This document shows positions 26,821 through 35,483 of a stretch of DNA of 64,000 nt, one piece after another (position 1 is the first letter of the stretch; every line of letters begins with the position of its first letter). A model generated the notes under the pieces. The model saw only the letters and a list, made by a program, of their open reading frames with translations. It did no database searches and was not told the origin of the DNA. Where the stretch lies: NCBI GenBank assembly GCA_020831585.1, contig JAFIGE010000005.1, positions 1 through 64,000 on the forward strand, read 5' to 3'. The translations under genes and the position numbers were made by a program. Source of the stretch: Opitutales bacterium. Its GTDB lineage: Bacteria; Verrucomicrobiota; Verrucomicrobiia; Opitutales; Oceanipulchritudinaceae.

Positions 26821-27396
26821 TCAAAGGAGGGTGCGTATGGCGTCGAGCATCATCTCGACGGAAATTGCCGTGAGCAGCAGGCCCATGAGGCGCTGGATGG
26901 CGGCGAGGCCGCGGCCACCCGCAATGCGGTGAAGGGCGGGGGCCCCGAAGAGCACCGCCGTGGAAACCGCCGAGGCCACGAGGACCGCAAGCGTCCAGGT
27001 GATCATCCGTCCGGGATCCTGGGCAGCGAACAGCATCACCGTGGCTGCCGCGCTCGGCCCGGCGATGAGAGGAACGGCGAGCGGGAAAAGTATGGGCTCC
27101 TCGCCCTGGCCGGAGTCGATCCAGTTCGGCCCCATGGCAAAGATCATCTTCAGTGCGATAAGAAAGAGAATGATGCCACCCGCTAATTGAATGGCTTCCT
27201 GCGAAAGATCGAGGGTGCGCAGCAGGAACGGTCCGAAATAGAGAAAGAAGAGCAAGACCGCGAGGGCCAGGACGCTCTCCCGCAAAATGAACCACCGCTT
27301 CCGCCGCACTCCTTCCAGCAGGGTGATCACCGGAGGAATGTTCCCCAGCGGATCCATGACAATGATGAGGAGAATGATGGCGGAAGGCAGGTCCAT
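26821..27396 (-). CDS. marC: MarC family integral membrane protein
   Basis: A 191-aa inner-membrane protein with about six transmembrane helices. It has the MarC signatures IIVMDPLGNIPP near the N-terminus and VPLIAGPSAAATVMLF in the middle. The family, once thought to be involved in drug resistance, has no settled transport substrate. The ATG at 27396 starts at the first helix. The region between this gene and the convergent glycosyltransferase-like gene (26632-26820) holds a weak GCAGG/CCTGC hairpin but no clear terminator. Confidence 0.85.
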   Translation of the reverse strand: MDLPSAIILLIIVMDPLGNIPPVITLLEGVRRKRWFILRESVLALAVLLFFLYFGPFLLRTLDLSQEAIQLAGGIILFLIALKMIFAMGPNWIDSGQGEEPILFPLAVPLIAGPSAAATVMLFAAQDPGRMITWTLAVLVASAVSTAVLFGAPALHRIAGGRGLAAIQRLMGLLLTAISVEMMLDAIRTLL

Positions 27397-27471
27397 AATG
27401 GAACCACCACGTCTGTTGCGGCCGTTCGCTTCGGTCAAGACTGCTCGGCAGACCAAGCTTGGGGCCCCGCC

Positions 27472-28146
27472 TCACACATCGACATCACACAGCCGCCCGG
27501 CGGGGTCACGCCGGGTGGGCATGCGGCGTATGTGGGGCACGACCTCGCGGGCAAAGACATCGTGCAATCGGTGCAGCTCTTGAATCGGCTCGGAATGCTC
27601 GTCCACGCGGATGTCCCAGAGCGGATACTCCTCGGAATCCACAATGTAAATCGTGGCCGAGACCGCACCCTCAAGATCACCCCCGGCGCGATCACCCGCC
27701 TCGAGGGCCTCAATCAAGCGACGGGCGAGCGGCTCCCCGGCAAAGTCATGAAAGGCCGCCTCCATCGCGGCGAGGACCTGCGGTCCGGCGAGCCGGTTTC
27801 CCTGCAAACTCAGGTTGGGTCGCGCCCGGTGCCCCGCCCAATCAAGGCAGTCGCTCCCTGTCCAGGCTTCGGTAAGCCCCTCGCGGTCGAGCACAGCAAA
27901 TTGACGCCTTTCAGGGTGCGGATCTCCTTTCAAGAGCTCACGCGCCACTTCGACGGCCCCCATTCCCTTGCGCAAGAGCGCGATGCCATCGATTCCCAGA
28001 TACGGGTTCACTCGGGCTTGGGTTGCCACCGCCCCCCACCCCGGAGCCGCATGCGTCACCAACTTACCGACAGCCGGCACCGCCGTCGTTGCCGCCACAC
28101 CAAACTGCCCGCTCTCCGGGCAATGCGCAATCAATGAAAAAGTCAT
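27472..28146 (-). CDS. DUF1028 (Ntn-hydrolase-like) protein
   Basis: A 224-aa protein of the DUF1028 family. The start MTFSLIAHCPESGQFGVA is typical: threonine 2 after the initiator would be the N-terminal nucleophile if processed as in Ntn hydrolases. The middle has LAGPQVLAAM, and the end has DIRVDEHSEPIQELHRL, also typical. The enzymatic activity is unproven. It lies 75 bp upstream of marC on the same strand and may be co-transcribed with it. The start at 28146 is chosen because it exposes the family N-terminus. Confidence 0.8.
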   Translation of the reverse strand: MTFSLIAHCPESGQFGVAATTAVPAVGKLVTHAAPGWGAVATQARVNPYLGIDGIALLRKGMGAVEVARELLKGDPHPERRQFAVLDREGLTEAWTGSDCLDWAGHRARPNLSLQGNRLAGPQVLAAMEAAFHDFAGEPLARRLIEALEAGDRAGGDLEGAVSATIYIVDSEEYPLWDIRVDEHSEPIQELHRLHDVFAREVVPHIRRMPTRRDPAGRLCDVDV

Positions 28147-28250
28147 GATTCCGCAGGTTCTCACCTCGCCGCCCAGCGTCCAAGAGAAAACCGGATGGCC
28201 CTGACCGGAACCTCTTCGCGGATTTGGCGGTTTCCGCCATGCCGATCTCG

Positions 28251-29369
28251 CTAAAACGCCATCCGCCGCCAGGAACCCTTCCGGGTCTGCGCCGGAGGCA
28301 GCCCGAGCAGTTCGCGGGCAGTGCGCACGTAGAAGCGGTAGTTTTCCAGCGGTGTGCCGTTGGGAATGCGATGATCGAGGCCGAAGACAAGGCCTCCCCC
28401 GCGCATCGAAGGTTGTAGCTTGTAGGCCAATTCCGCGCAGATCTCATCGGGCGTGCGACGAAGCACGTGTTTATCGATGCCGCCTTTCATGAGAAGCCGC
28501 CGACCGTATTTCTCTCGAAGACGCACAATGTCCATCCCGGCGGCAGGCTCCATCGGGTATATCTGGGTGATGCCCGCATCGAGAAGCGCGTCGATCACCG
28601 GATCCACCTTGCCGTCGCTATCGATGGAGAAGATCCGCGCGCCCGCCTCTTGCGCGCGCACCCACACCCTCGCGTAATAAGGTTTTAAATACGTCGAGAT
28701 CATCGTCGGCCCAATGAGAGGACCGGATTTTCCCGCGAAATCCTCATGCACATGCAGGTAATCTATCGGACACCGAGCAGCGATGCGATCGATCACAGCG
28801 CACGTCATATCCGCCGCCGCTGAAAGCATCTCCGTGATCATTTCCGGCTCTTCAATGAAAGCCATGCAGGCGTTCTCCTCACCCATCAACTTTCGCGGAA
28901 GGTCAAATCCCCCAAGCATGCCGAAGCTGACCAGTGCGCCCGCTTTATGTCGGGCTTTCGACTTCGCGCAAACCGCCTCGTCAACGCGACTCACATGATC
29001 GGCCAGCCAGTGGCGGACCTTCCGCCAGTCATCCGGCGTCTCTACGGGGTAATCCATCGGCATCGGCAGCGTCGCTGTGGCCTTTATGAGCTTCATGCGG
29101 CGCCCCAGCTCATCGCGATGAATGCTGTATTCGGGACTGTCGAACTCCACTGCGGGCGTGTAGTCGCCCCGGACTTTGACATCGCCCACCCAGACAAGCT
29201 CCACTGAATCAAAGTCAAAAGCATCAAGGCTCAGTTCATCCGCGCTCGCCCCTTGCGCCCGCCACTCCCCCTCCAAGCCCACGAGTGGACCGAACTGCTC
29301 AACAAAGACTTCCCGCCCAATCCCCCGACCGAGCATGTGCTCAAAGTATTCTTCGCGGTGTAATCGCAT
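28251..29369 (-). CDS. Uroporphyrinogen-decarboxylase-like protein
   Basis: A 372-aa TIM-barrel protein of the URO-D superfamily, not a true haem-pathway HemE: it lacks the early R-Q-A-G-R motif of HemE and ends differently. It has VHEDFAGKSGPLIGP and the barrel strands IFSIDSDGKVDPVIDALLDAGI and QIYPMEPAAGMDIVRLREKYG, as in corrinoid-methyltransferase-like relatives common in Verrucomicrobiota. It starts 1 bp after the stop codon of the PhyH gene, so they form an operon that faces an AraC regulator. The substrate is unknown; a role in demethylation or degradation of a small metabolite is inference. Confidence 0.8.
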   Translation of the reverse strand: MRLHREEYFEHMLGRGIGREVFVEQFGPLVGLEGEWRAQGASADELSLDAFDFDSVELVWVGDVKVRGDYTPAVEFDSPEYSIHRDELGRRMKLIKATATLPMPMDYPVETPDDWRKVRHWLADHVSRVDEAVCAKSKARHKAGALVSFGMLGGFDLPRKLMGEENACMAFIEEPEMITEMLSAAADMTCAVIDRIAARCPIDYLHVHEDFAGKSGPLIGPTMISTYLKPYYARVWVRAQEAGARIFSIDSDGKVDPVIDALLDAGITQIYPMEPAAGMDIVRLREKYGRRLLMKGGIDKHVLRRTPDEICAELAYKLQPSMRGGGLVFGLDHRIPNGTPLENYRFYVRTARELLGLPPAQTRKGSWRRMAF

Positions 29370-29370
29370 C

Positions 29371-30252
29371 CTAGCAACTCACGTCCCTTCCCTCGCTGCC
29401 GAAAACGGCCAGGCGCTCTTCCGTTGATGTCTTTGAACACGAAATGCCCGCATAGTGGAATTGCAGAGCCTTCCGCCGCAGGGGCGAGTAATTGGTCGGC
29501 GTGCCGTGAGGAAGGAGTCCATCAAAAAGTAGCAGGCCACCGGGATTGAGCGGCACCGCCACACAGGGTTTCCCCATGATCTCGGTATCGCAAATCTGCC
29601 AATCCCGCCGCTTGAAGTGAAGCTGTGGTCCGCTCTGGTGACCGCGCGGTTGCACATGCATGCACCCGTTTTTGATCGTCGCCGGATCCAGGGCAATCCA
29701 CACGCCTACGACACGTGCCGACACCGAAATATCAAAGTAGGCCTTGTCCTGATGCCACGGCTTCTCCCGTCCCAAGAGGGGAGGTTTGATCAACGCCATA
29801 TCCTGAAACATTTTCGGCGGTTCACCGAGCAAACGCTCCAGAAGCTTCTCCATTCGAGGGTCATGGGCAAGGGCCGCGAGCCACGCATCGTAGCCCACGA
29901 AGTGCATGAGCTTGCGCACCGCATCCTGACGCTCCTCAACCGTGAGGGTGTCCAATTTGGCCGCCGCCTTCGCCTCGAAAACGACGCCCGTGAAAGCAGG
30001 ATTCCGACCGGCAATCAGATCCACCAAGGCGTCTGCGGCAGCCTGCGTGACCTCTGGCGAAAAGACGTTTTCAATCGCGAGGTATCCCTCTTGTGCATAA
30101 AAATCCAGATGCTCCTCTGTGACGCTCTCCAGACCGTCCACCGCCCTCGCGACTTCGGCACTCTTGTAAAGACCCGGATCGTGGGCCTCCGATCCGGGAT
30201 CGATTTGTGAGGGATCAGGACGTTTCAACACGCTTTCTTGCTTTGTATTCAT
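29371..30252 (-). CDS. Phytanoyl-CoA dioxygenase family (PhyH) oxygenase
   Basis: A 293-aa Fe(II)/2-oxoglutarate oxygenase. The facial triad is visible: H167 and D169 in WHQDKAYF, and H249 in LLPHGTPTN, with R259 or R260 as the likely 2-oxoglutarate arginine. The length is normal. It is the first gene of an operon with the URO-D-like gene, 1 bp away, and is divergent from an AraC regulator 70 bp off. That arrangement suggests an inducible pathway for a small metabolite. The substrate is unknown. Confidence 0.87.
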   Translation of the reverse strand: MNTKQESVLKRPDPSQIDPGSEAHDPGLYKSAEVARAVDGLESVTEEHLDFYAQEGYLAIENVFSPEVTQAAADALVDLIAGRNPAFTGVVFEAKAAAKLDTLTVEERQDAVRKLMHFVGYDAWLAALAHDPRMEKLLERLLGEPPKMFQDMALIKPPLLGREKPWHQDKAYFDISVSARVVGVWIALDPATIKNGCMHVQPRGHQSGPQLHFKRRDWQICDTEIMGKPCVAVPLNPGGLLLFDGLLPHGTPTNYSPLRRKALQFHYAGISCSKTSTEERLAVFGSEGRDVSC

Positions 30253-30322
30253 ACGATCCCAGTGTAGGCAAATAACTCCAGCCAGTAAATGGTTCGAAGC
30301 GACATTGTTTTGTATTTTTCCG

Positions 30323-31165
30323 ATGAATCTTGATTGGCACCTTCAATTGACCTCCGCCGGACGCGTGCGGTGCGAACCCGGATGGTCCCTCGATGCCGCC
30401 TGGAGCACGCGTCTCCAGGACTGCGATCTCTGGTTCGTTCATGAGGGACGCGGAACCATGCAAACGCGAACCGGTGACCTTGAGTTGAAGCCGGGCACCT
30501 GCCTCTGGATGCGCCCCGGTGGTCTCTATCTCGCCCGCCATGATCCGCGCAATCCGCTGGGGGTAACCTATATGCACTTCACGCCGAAGACGGCCTCCGG
30601 CGAGCCGGTCCTCGACGACGCCCGATTGCCTCCGGAACGATTCCACGTGCGCGATCCCCTCTTCTACACCACTCTCAGCGATCAAATTGTGCGGATCATG
30701 CGCAGCCGTCCGGCATTGCCCGACGCCGACTTTCAACGCACTGCGTCCTTTAAACAGGCAACGCATCTCCTCCACGCACTTGTTCTGGAGCTACTGGATG
30801 TCGCCTCGGAAGCGACGGGGATTCCGCGAGTTCATCGGGCCATCATTGAAGAACAAGCCAACACCATCTTCGAGCAACCCGGGCAGGCACCCTCCGTGCG
30901 CGAGCTCGCGCGGGCCGCCTGCCTCTCCCCCGACCACTACGGCCGCCTCTTCCGCGCCATCAACGATTGCGCCCCGCGCGAGTGGATTCAGCGCGCCCGT
31001 CTCCAGCGCGCCTCACAATTATTGAGGGAAACACCCCTATCGATCAGCGAGATTGCCGCCGAAACCGGCTACGCCGATGTCTTCCAGTTTTCCCGCATAT
31101 TCAAGCGCCGCATGGGCCTGGCCCCCAGCCACTGGCGACAAAGCGACACGCCATCAAGCATGTGA
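30323..31165 (+). CDS. AraC family transcriptional regulator with cupin sensor
   Basis: A 280-aa regulator. The N-terminal 150 residues form a cupin-like sensor (WFVHEGRGTMQTRTGDLEL, LKPGTCLWMRPGGLY). The C-terminus holds two helix-turn-helix motifs, SVRELARAACLSPDHYGRLF and ISEIAAETGYADVFQFSRIFK. It faces the PhyH/URO-D operon across 70 bp and is the natural candidate to control it. The ATG at 30323 starts the cupin; an in-frame TTG at 30305 is less likely. Confidence 0.85.
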   Translation: MNLDWHLQLTSAGRVRCEPGWSLDAAWSTRLQDCDLWFVHEGRGTMQTRTGDLELKPGTCLWMRPGGLYLARHDPRNPLGVTYMHFTPKTASGEPVLDDARLPPERFHVRDPLFYTTLSDQIVRIMRSRPALPDADFQRTASFKQATHLLHALVLELLDVASEATGIPRVHRAIIEEQANTIFEQPGQAPSVRELARAACLSPDHYGRLFRAINDCAPREWIQRARLQRASQLLRETPLSISEIAAETGYADVFQFSRIFKRRMGLAPSHWRQSDTPSSM

Positions 31166-31466
31166 TCAAATGCACCCGGCGCCACGCCCCCACCCAATCA
31201 ATCCAGTCAACGGCCCCACCACACGCCACCAGCCCAACCTACGTCAAACTTTTTGACCTGGTTTATTTATCTTAGAGGTAGAAGCTCGGTCGGGGGCGGC
31301 AAGGCAACACTCCGTCAAGCGAGTGATCGCTCATACCCTGCACGATAAACTCCATCGCCAGATCCATCAATAATTTTGACATGGTATTTTTTAGTAGTAG
31401 TGGCCATTCGTTGGAAAATCAAGGGCTTGCCAGCGGTGGGAAGAGGTCTGATGCTCCGCGACCATT
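31166..31466. other. Intergenic region with a perfect GTCAAA-CTT-TTTGAC palindrome
   Basis: No gene is seen between the AraC regulator and rpiB. A 15-bp perfect inverted repeat lies at 31243-31257, and TTTTGAC recurs near 31375 in the upstream region of rpiB. It could be an operator or part of a promoter, but the spacing to a convincing -10 box is not clear. Confidence 0.35.
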
Positions 31467-31925
31467 ATGAATACGGGCGTCATTTCCCTGGGGACCGACC
31501 ATGCCGGTTACCCCTACAAGGAGCGTGTGCGGGCTCATCTGGAGAGCCGCGGGTTCCGTGTGCTTGACTTCGGAACAGACTCCGATGCGTCCTGTGACTA
31601 TCCGGATTTTGTGAATCCGGCTGCGCGGGCGGTCGCCTCCGGGGAGGCACAAGGGGGCGTGGTTTTTGGGGGTAGCGGAAACGGAGAGGCCATCGTCGCC
31701 AACAAGGTGAAGGGCATCCGCTGCGGCGTTTGCTGGAATGTCGAAAGCGCCCGTCTGACGAAATCCCATAACAACGCGAATGTCATTTCCATCGGAGCGC
31801 GCATGGTGCCGGAGAGCGAACTTACGAAGATCGTCGATACATGGCTCGACACCGCTTTTGACGGCGGGCGCCACGCCACGCGGGTGGCCAAGGTGCACGC
31901 GCTCGAAGACCCCCCGGCCTCCTGA
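31467..31925 (+). CDS. rpiB: Ribose-5-phosphate isomerase B
   Basis: A 152-aa cytoplasmic enzyme that interconverts ribose 5-phosphate and ribulose 5-phosphate, feeding the transketolase pathway. The N-terminus ISLGTDHAGYPYKERVRAHL is the family start with the phosphate-binding DHAG. The active-site loop reads FGGSGNGEAIVANKVKGIRC. In E. coli RpiB a catalytic cysteine lies here; this form has serine and a following glutamate, like the actinobacterial type in which glutamate is thought to act as base. Confidence 0.92.
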   Translation: MNTGVISLGTDHAGYPYKERVRAHLESRGFRVLDFGTDSDASCDYPDFVNPAARAVASGEAQGGVVFGGSGNGEAIVANKVKGIRCGVCWNVESARLTKSHNNANVISIGARMVPESELTKIVDTWLDTAFDGGRHATRVAKVHALEDPPAS

Positions 31926-32053
31926 GACGCACGCGCGTCATCGAAGGAGCGGCAAGAGAATCGATTTCTCGTTTGCCAGCTTGGCGAACCCGCTTACCGT
32001 CATCCGTTTTCCGAATTCACCGACTAATCCACAACTCAACCAAAAGAACACAC

Positions 32054-32542
32054 ATGGCCCTCTCCGTTTCCACACCCGCACCGGAATTCACTCTGAAGCG
32101 CAAAACCGACTCCGGTTTGATGGATGTCGCTCTCTCTGACTTCAAAGGGCAGAAGAAAATCGTTCTTCTGTTCTTCCCCCTCTCATTCACGGGTGTCTGC
32201 CAAGACGAGCTGTGCTCTGTCTCGGGCGGACTCGATGCCTACAGCGCGCTCGACGCGGAAGTGCTGGGCATCAGCGTGGACAGCCCCTTTGCCCAGGAGG
32301 GCTTTGCCAAGGCAGCCGGGATTTCCATCCCCCTGCTCTCCGATTTTAATCGCGAAGTCGTGAAGGCTTACGATGTGGCCTATGATTCTTTTCTCCCCGA
32401 TGTGCTCGGTTACCAAGGTGTCGCCAAGCGGAGCGCTTTTGTTATCAACAAGGAAGGCATTATCGTCTACGCGTGGTCCAGCGACAACCCGAAGGACCTG
32501 CCCGCGTTCGACGAAATCAAAGCGGCTCTCGCCGAGGCTTGA
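32054..32542 (+). CDS. Peroxiredoxin (AhpE/Bcp-like)
   Basis: A 162-aa thiol peroxidase of the AhpC/TSA superfamily that reduces peroxides in the cytoplasm. The peroxidatic cysteine is C49 in PLSFTGVC; C54 follows in QDELCSVS and may resolve as in some Bcp-type enzymes. The C-terminal VAKRSAFVINKEGIIVYAW is a standard strand. No reductase gene is nearby. The ATG at 32054 starts just before the first strand. Confidence 0.88.
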   Translation: MALSVSTPAPEFTLKRKTDSGLMDVALSDFKGQKKIVLLFFPLSFTGVCQDELCSVSGGLDAYSALDAEVLGISVDSPFAQEGFAKAAGISIPLLSDFNREVVKAYDVAYDSFLPDVLGYQGVAKRSAFVINKEGIIVYAWSSDNPKDLPAFDEIKAALAEA

Positions 32543-32626
32543 TTTCTGCTACTGCCCGCCTTTTGAGCACGGCTGTGCCTGGTAGCCCGACCGTCCGCCT
32601 GATTCCTTGAACCTTTGTCTTTTCCC

Positions 32627-35356
32627 ATGAGTTCTCCTAACGATCCGTTTAATGCCCGCCGGTCCTTTGCCGACGGGGAGTTGTTCAGCTTACCAGCCTT
32701 GGCCGAAGCCGGGTTCGGCAAAATCACGCGGATGCCCGTGAGCCTGCGCGTGGTCTTGGAATCGCTTCTGCGCAACTGCGACGGCAAACGGGTGACCAAG
32801 GAGGATGTGGAGACCTTGGCGAACTACGACGCCTCCGCCCCCAGTCCGCGCGAGATCCCGTTTGTCGTCAGCCGGATCGTCTTGCAGGATTTCACGGGCG
32901 TACCGCTCCTGGTTGATTTGGCGGCGATGCGGTCGGCGGTGCAGACGGCGGGGAAAGATCCGGCCATCATTGAGCCGCTCGTGCCGGTGGATCTCGTGGT
33001 GGACCACTCGGTGCAAGTCGACCGCTCCGGCACACCCGACGCCTTCAAGCGCAACCTGGAAATTGAGTTCGAACGCAACCGCGAGCGCTATGAATTCCTC
33101 AAGTGGGGGCAACAAGCTTTCGAGACTTTCGCCGTGGTGCCGCCGGCCATCGGGATTGTTCACCAGGTCAACCTGGAATACCTCGCCAAGCTCGTCTTTG
33201 CCAAAGAAGGCATCTACTACCCCGACACCCTCGTCGGAACCGATTCGCACACCACGATGATCAACGGCCTCGGCATCGTCGGCTGGGGTGTGGGCGGCAT
33301 CGAGGCGGAAGCGGGCATGCTCGGTCAGCCCATCGCTTTCCAAACACCCGAAGTGATCGGCGTCTATCTCTCCGGAGTGCTTCGCGAAGGCGTCACCGCG
33401 ACCGACCTTACCCTGCGCGTCACCCAGATGCTCCGCGCTGAAAAGGTCGTGGGTAAGTTTGTCGAGTTCTTCGGTCCGGGGGCGGCTTCCCTGGGCTTGG
33501 CCGACCGCGCCACCATCGCCAACATGGCTCCTGAGTACGGGGCCACCATGGGCTTCTTCCCTGTGGATGAAAAGACACTCGACTACCTGCGCATGACGGG
33601 CCGCGAGGAGTCCCTCATCGAGCAAATCCGCGACTACTACAGCGCGCAGGGTCTCTTCGGCATGCCGGATAAGGGCCAGATCGATTACAGCAAGGTGCTT
33701 GAGCTTGACCTGGATTCCATTGTGCCCTCGGTCGCGGGGCCCAAGCGTCCGCAAGACCGCATCGATCTGCCCGATCTGAAAGAACGTTTTGAATACCTCT
33801 TGCGCGTCCCGGTCGCCGAGGGCGGCTACGGCATCGGATCGGCCGAACGCGACACGCGTTGCGAAGTGCGGCCGACCGAGCGGGCCACCGGGCGCTGGGA
33901 GGGCGAAGGCGGCGCGGCGGTAGCCACGGAGTCGATTCCCGATCTCGGGCACGGTTCGGTCGTGATTGCGGCAATCACCTCGTGCACCAACACATCCAAT
34001 CCAAGCGTCATGATCGGAGCCGGGCTCGTCGCCAAGAAGGCCGTCGAACGCGGCCTCACGGTTGGGCACGTCGTGAAGACCTCGCTGGCACCGGGTTCCC
34101 GCGTAGTCACCGATTATCTCAACGCCACCGGGCTGCAAAAGTATCTCGACCAACTGGGCTTCAACCTCGTTGGCTACGGATGCACCACCTGCATCGGCAA
34201 CTCCGGCCCCCTCGATCCGGAAATTGAGGAGGCCATCGTTTCCGGCAACCTCGTGACGGCCTCGGTGCTCAGCGGCAACCGCAACTTCGAAGCCCGCGTC
34301 CACGGTGCCGTGAAGGCGAATTTCCTCATGTCCCCTCCCCTCGTGGTGGCCTACGCGCTCGCCGGACGGGTGGACATTGACCTCGACAACGATCCCCTCG
34401 CCCACGATGCCGACGGGCAACCCGTTTATCTCCGCGATCTCTGGCCGACCCATGCCGAAATCGAGGCGGAAATCGCCAAAGGCATCCGCCCGAAGATGTT
34501 CACCGATCAATACAGCGACATTCTCTCCGCAAACCCCGAGTGGGCCGAGATCCAGTCTGCCGAGGGCGCCATCTACGACTGGAAAGAGTCGAGCACCTAC
34601 ATCCAGAAGCCGCCCTTCTTCGAAGCCTTTTCCATGGAGACCACGCCGATCCAGCCCCTCAAGGGCATGCGGGCAATGGGCATCTTTGGGGACTCCGTCA
34701 CCACGGACCACATTTCACCCGCCGGTTCGATCCCCGAATGGGGGCCAGCCGGTAAATACCTTATCGAAAAGGGTGTCTCCAAGGCCGAGTTCAACAGCTT
34801 CGGCTCCCGCCGTGGAAACGACCGTGTGATGACCCGCGGCACCTTCGCCAATGTCCGCATCAAAAACCTCATGGCGGGCGGAAAAGAAGGCGGCTACACC
34901 TGCACGCCCGAAGGCAAGGTGATTGACATCTTCGACGCCTGCGCGGCCTACAAAAGCGAAGGAACACCCCTGATCGTCTTTGCCGGGCACGATTACGGCA
35001 TGGGATCGAGCCGTGACTGGGCGGCCAAGGGCACCAACCTTCTCGGTGTGCGTGCGGTCGTGGCCAAGAGCTTTGAGCGCATTCACCGGAGTAACCTGCT
35101 CGGAATGGGCGTGCTGCCCCTCCAGTTCAAAGAAGGCGAGGATGCTGCAAGCCTCGGACTCGACGGGTCCGAGTCCTTCGATCTCAGCAATCTGGACGAC
35201 AACCTCACCCCCGGTCAGGATATCGATCTCACCATCACCAAGGACGGCAACGCACGCACGGTGACGTTGAAAGTCCGCATCGATACGCAGATCGAGCTCG
35301 AATACTATCGTCACGGCGGCATCCTGCCCTACGTCCTTCGCGGGCTCATGGCTTGA
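32627..35356 (+). CDS. acnA: Aconitate hydratase A
   Basis: A 909-aa iron-sulfur enzyme of the citric acid cycle that isomerises citrate to isocitrate. The [4Fe-4S] ligands are C453 in SCTNTSNPS, and C519 and C522 in [12 protein letters not shown]. The N-terminus has [23 protein letters not shown] in two blocks, and the swivel domain at the end has ITSCTN-independent blocks such as [16 protein letters not shown]. Length and order match AcnA/IRP1, not AcnB. It stands alone between a peroxiredoxin gene and PBP2, with 84 and 127 bp gaps. Confidence 0.95.
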   Translation: MSSPNDPFNARRSFADGELFSLPALAEAGFGKITRMPVSLRVVLESLLRNCDGKRVTKEDVETLANYDASAPSPREIPFVVSRIVLQDFTGVPLLVDLAAMRSAVQTAGKDPAIIEPLVPVDLVVDHSVQVDRSGTPDAFKRNLEIEFERNRERYEFLKWGQQAFETFAVVPPAIGIVHQVNLEYLAKLVFAKEGIYYPDTLVGTDSHTTMINGLGIVGWGVGGIEAEAGMLGQPIAFQTPEVIGVYLSGVLREGVTATDLTLRVTQMLRAEKVVGKFVEFFGPGAASLGLADRATIANMAPEYGATMGFFPVDEKTLDYLRMTGREESLIEQIRDYYSAQGLFGMPDKGQIDYSKVLELDLDSIVPSVAGPKRPQDRIDLPDLKERFEYLLRVPVAEGGYGIGSAERDTRCEVRPTERATGRWEGEGGAAVATESIPDLGHGSVVIAAITSCTNTSNPSVMIGAGLVAKKAVERGLTVGHVVKTSLAPGSRVVTDYLNATGLQKYLDQLGFNLVGYGCTTCIGNSGPLDPEIEEAIVSGNLVTASVLSGNRNFEARVHGAVKANFLMSPPLVVAYALAGRVDIDLDNDPLAHDADGQPVYLRDLWPTHAEIEAEIAKGIRPKMFTDQYSDILSANPEWAEIQSAEGAIYDWKESSTYIQKPPFFEAFSMETTPIQPLKGMRAMGIFGDSVTTDHISPAGSIPEWGPAGKYLIEKGVSKAEFNSFGSRRGNDRVMTRGTFANVRIKNLMAGGKEGGYTCTPEGKVIDIFDACAAYKSEGTPLIVFAGHDYGMGSSRDWAAKGTNLLGVRAVVAKSFERIHRSNLLGMGVLPLQFKEGEDAASLGLDGSESFDLSNLDDNLTPGQDIDLTITKDGNARTVTLKVRIDTQIELEYYRHGGILPYVLRGLMA

Positions 35357-35483
35357 TCGGTTTTGCGAAGCTACCCAGATCAAGGGATTCGGCCGCCTTT
35401 GGCCGGAAGACGGGAAAATCCCATGGCGAACGTCGGCTCCGGCTTGCTATGCCCTTGTCAACCGGCAACGTTGAAACCTGCAG

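Noticed and set aside
32690-34711. 673-aa minus-strand open frame opposite aconitase
   Set aside because: Antisense shadow; aconitase cysteine motifs are on the plus strand.
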